From: Candidatus Bathyarchaeota archaeon
GTDB taxonomy: Archaea; Thermoproteota; Bathyarchaeia; 40CM-2-53-6
Direction of reading: 5' to 3'
Length of the DNA stretch: 5,191 nt
Assembly (NCBI GenBank): GCA_005882955.1
Contig: VBBB01000085.1
Coordinates: 1-5,191 of the forward strand
In this document: in pieces, positions 4,874 to 5,191 of the stretch
Layout of the letters: each line of letters begins with the position of its first letter
How positions within the stretch are numbered: position 1 is the stretch's first letter
Translations under genes and position numbers: made by a program
The notes under the pieces: model-generated
What the model saw: only the letters and a program-made list of their open reading frames with translations
Database searches by the model: none
Told to the model about the DNA's origin: nothing

Positions 4874-5191
4874 ATGTCGTTGACCTTCATAGGGTTAGGA
4901 TTGAACGATGAAAAGGGCATCACGCTGGAAGGACTAGAAGAGGCGCGGCGAGCCGACTCGGTGTACGGGGAATTCTACACGAATATCATGCCAAACTTGG
5001 ACTTGAAGCGTCTCGAGAAGGAGATCGGAAAAAAAGTCGAAGTCCTCGACAGAAGCCAACTTGAAGACGAAGGAGGCAAGAAGGTGCTGACAGCGGCAAG
5101 CACAAAGAGAGTTGCCTTCCTAGTCCCTGGAGACCCTTTGATCGCGACTACCCATATCTCATTGAGACTCTCGCTTGCAAAAATGGGCATT
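4874..5191 (+). CDS. dphB: diphthine synthase, N-terminal part (cut by window edge)
   Basis: The 106 codons from ATG 4874 to the right edge encode the N-terminal part of diphthine synthase (Dph5/DphB). This SAM-dependent methyltransferase methylates the modified histidine of translation elongation factor 2 on the way to diphthamide. Family segments are LTFIGLGLNDEKGITLEGLE (3-22), the opening strand and loop of the tetrapyrrole-methylase-like fold; YGEFYTN (31-37); and AFLVPGDPLIATTH (81-94), whose PGDP loop forms part of the SAM-binding site. The start is chosen because family proteins begin two or three residues before the FIGLGL strand. The full protein is normally about 255-265 residues, so more than half lies outside the window. 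It is divergent from the DUF504 gene and appears to have its own promoter. Confidence 0.95.
   Translation, partial: MSLTFIGLGLNDEKGITLEGLEEARRADSVYGEFYTNIMPNLDLKRLEKEIGKKVEVLDRSQLEDEGGKKVLTAASTKRVAFLVPGDPLIATTHISLRLSLAKMGI

Noticed and set aside
4708..4923. 71-codon minus-strand frame ending right at the DUF504 start
   Set aside because: Its stop nearly overlaps the DUF504 ATG, which looked like coupling, but its N-terminal part is antisense to conserved dphB, the protein is rich in S/T/R and it matches no family I know.

Overview
The window looks archaeal. It encodes a start-proximal piece of diphthine synthase (diphthamide modification of EF-2), an archaeal-type NMN adenylyltransferase (nadM family), RNA 3'-terminal phosphate cyclase, a stand-alone MJ1316/DUF504 (UPF0248) domain, an archaeal-style FKBP-type prolyl isomerase and a DUF62 SAM hydrolase. 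GC content is middling by eye. Genes that head a transcription unit lack strong Shine-Dalgarno sequences, and three of the five sit 25-32 bp from a short A/T box, as expected for leaderless or short-leader archaeal transcripts. A TACK-type mesophilic lineage, such as a Bathyarchaeia-like or Thaumarchaeota-like organism, is my guess. I cannot place it firmly from this sequence alone.

Layout, left to right. Positions 1-1401 (minus strand) hold a class V PLP aminotransferase followed 3 bp later by an FKBP-type peptidyl-prolyl isomerase that runs off the left edge. Divergent to them is a SAM hydrolase (1470-2261, plus). Its stop codon overlaps by 4 bp the stop of the convergent nadM gene (2258-2782, minus). 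nadM is preceded with zero spacing by an O6-alkylguanine-DNA alkyltransferase gene (2783-3358, minus), so these two form an operon. Divergent to that is rtcA (3418-4500, plus). Its 3' end overlaps by 53 bp a convergent minus-strand MJ1316/DUF504 gene (4448-4715) that is split between two reading frames. A 158-bp gap with a nested inverted repeat and one doubtful small ORF then leads to dphB (4874 to the right edge, plus).

How the genes may work together. Most of the window is housekeeping: NAD synthesis, DNA dealkylation, SAM turnover, EF-2 modification and protein folding. The most coherent functional link is rtcA beside the MJ1316-domain gene. RtcA makes 2',3'-cyclic phosphate RNA ends, and the MJ1316 family has been predicted to recognise cyclic RNA ends. 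The DUF504 copy is interrupted by an apparent one-base frameshift, which could be a decayed gene, a sequencing error or recoding. The second pattern is promoter architecture. Two divergent gene pairs each share a single palindromic or near-palindromic T/A box (CTTTTAAG and CTTTAAAG) that could serve both directions, while the operon-internal genes have Shine-Dalgarno-like sequences. I found no mobile elements, CRISPR arrays, tRNA or rRNA genes, or strong poly-T terminators.
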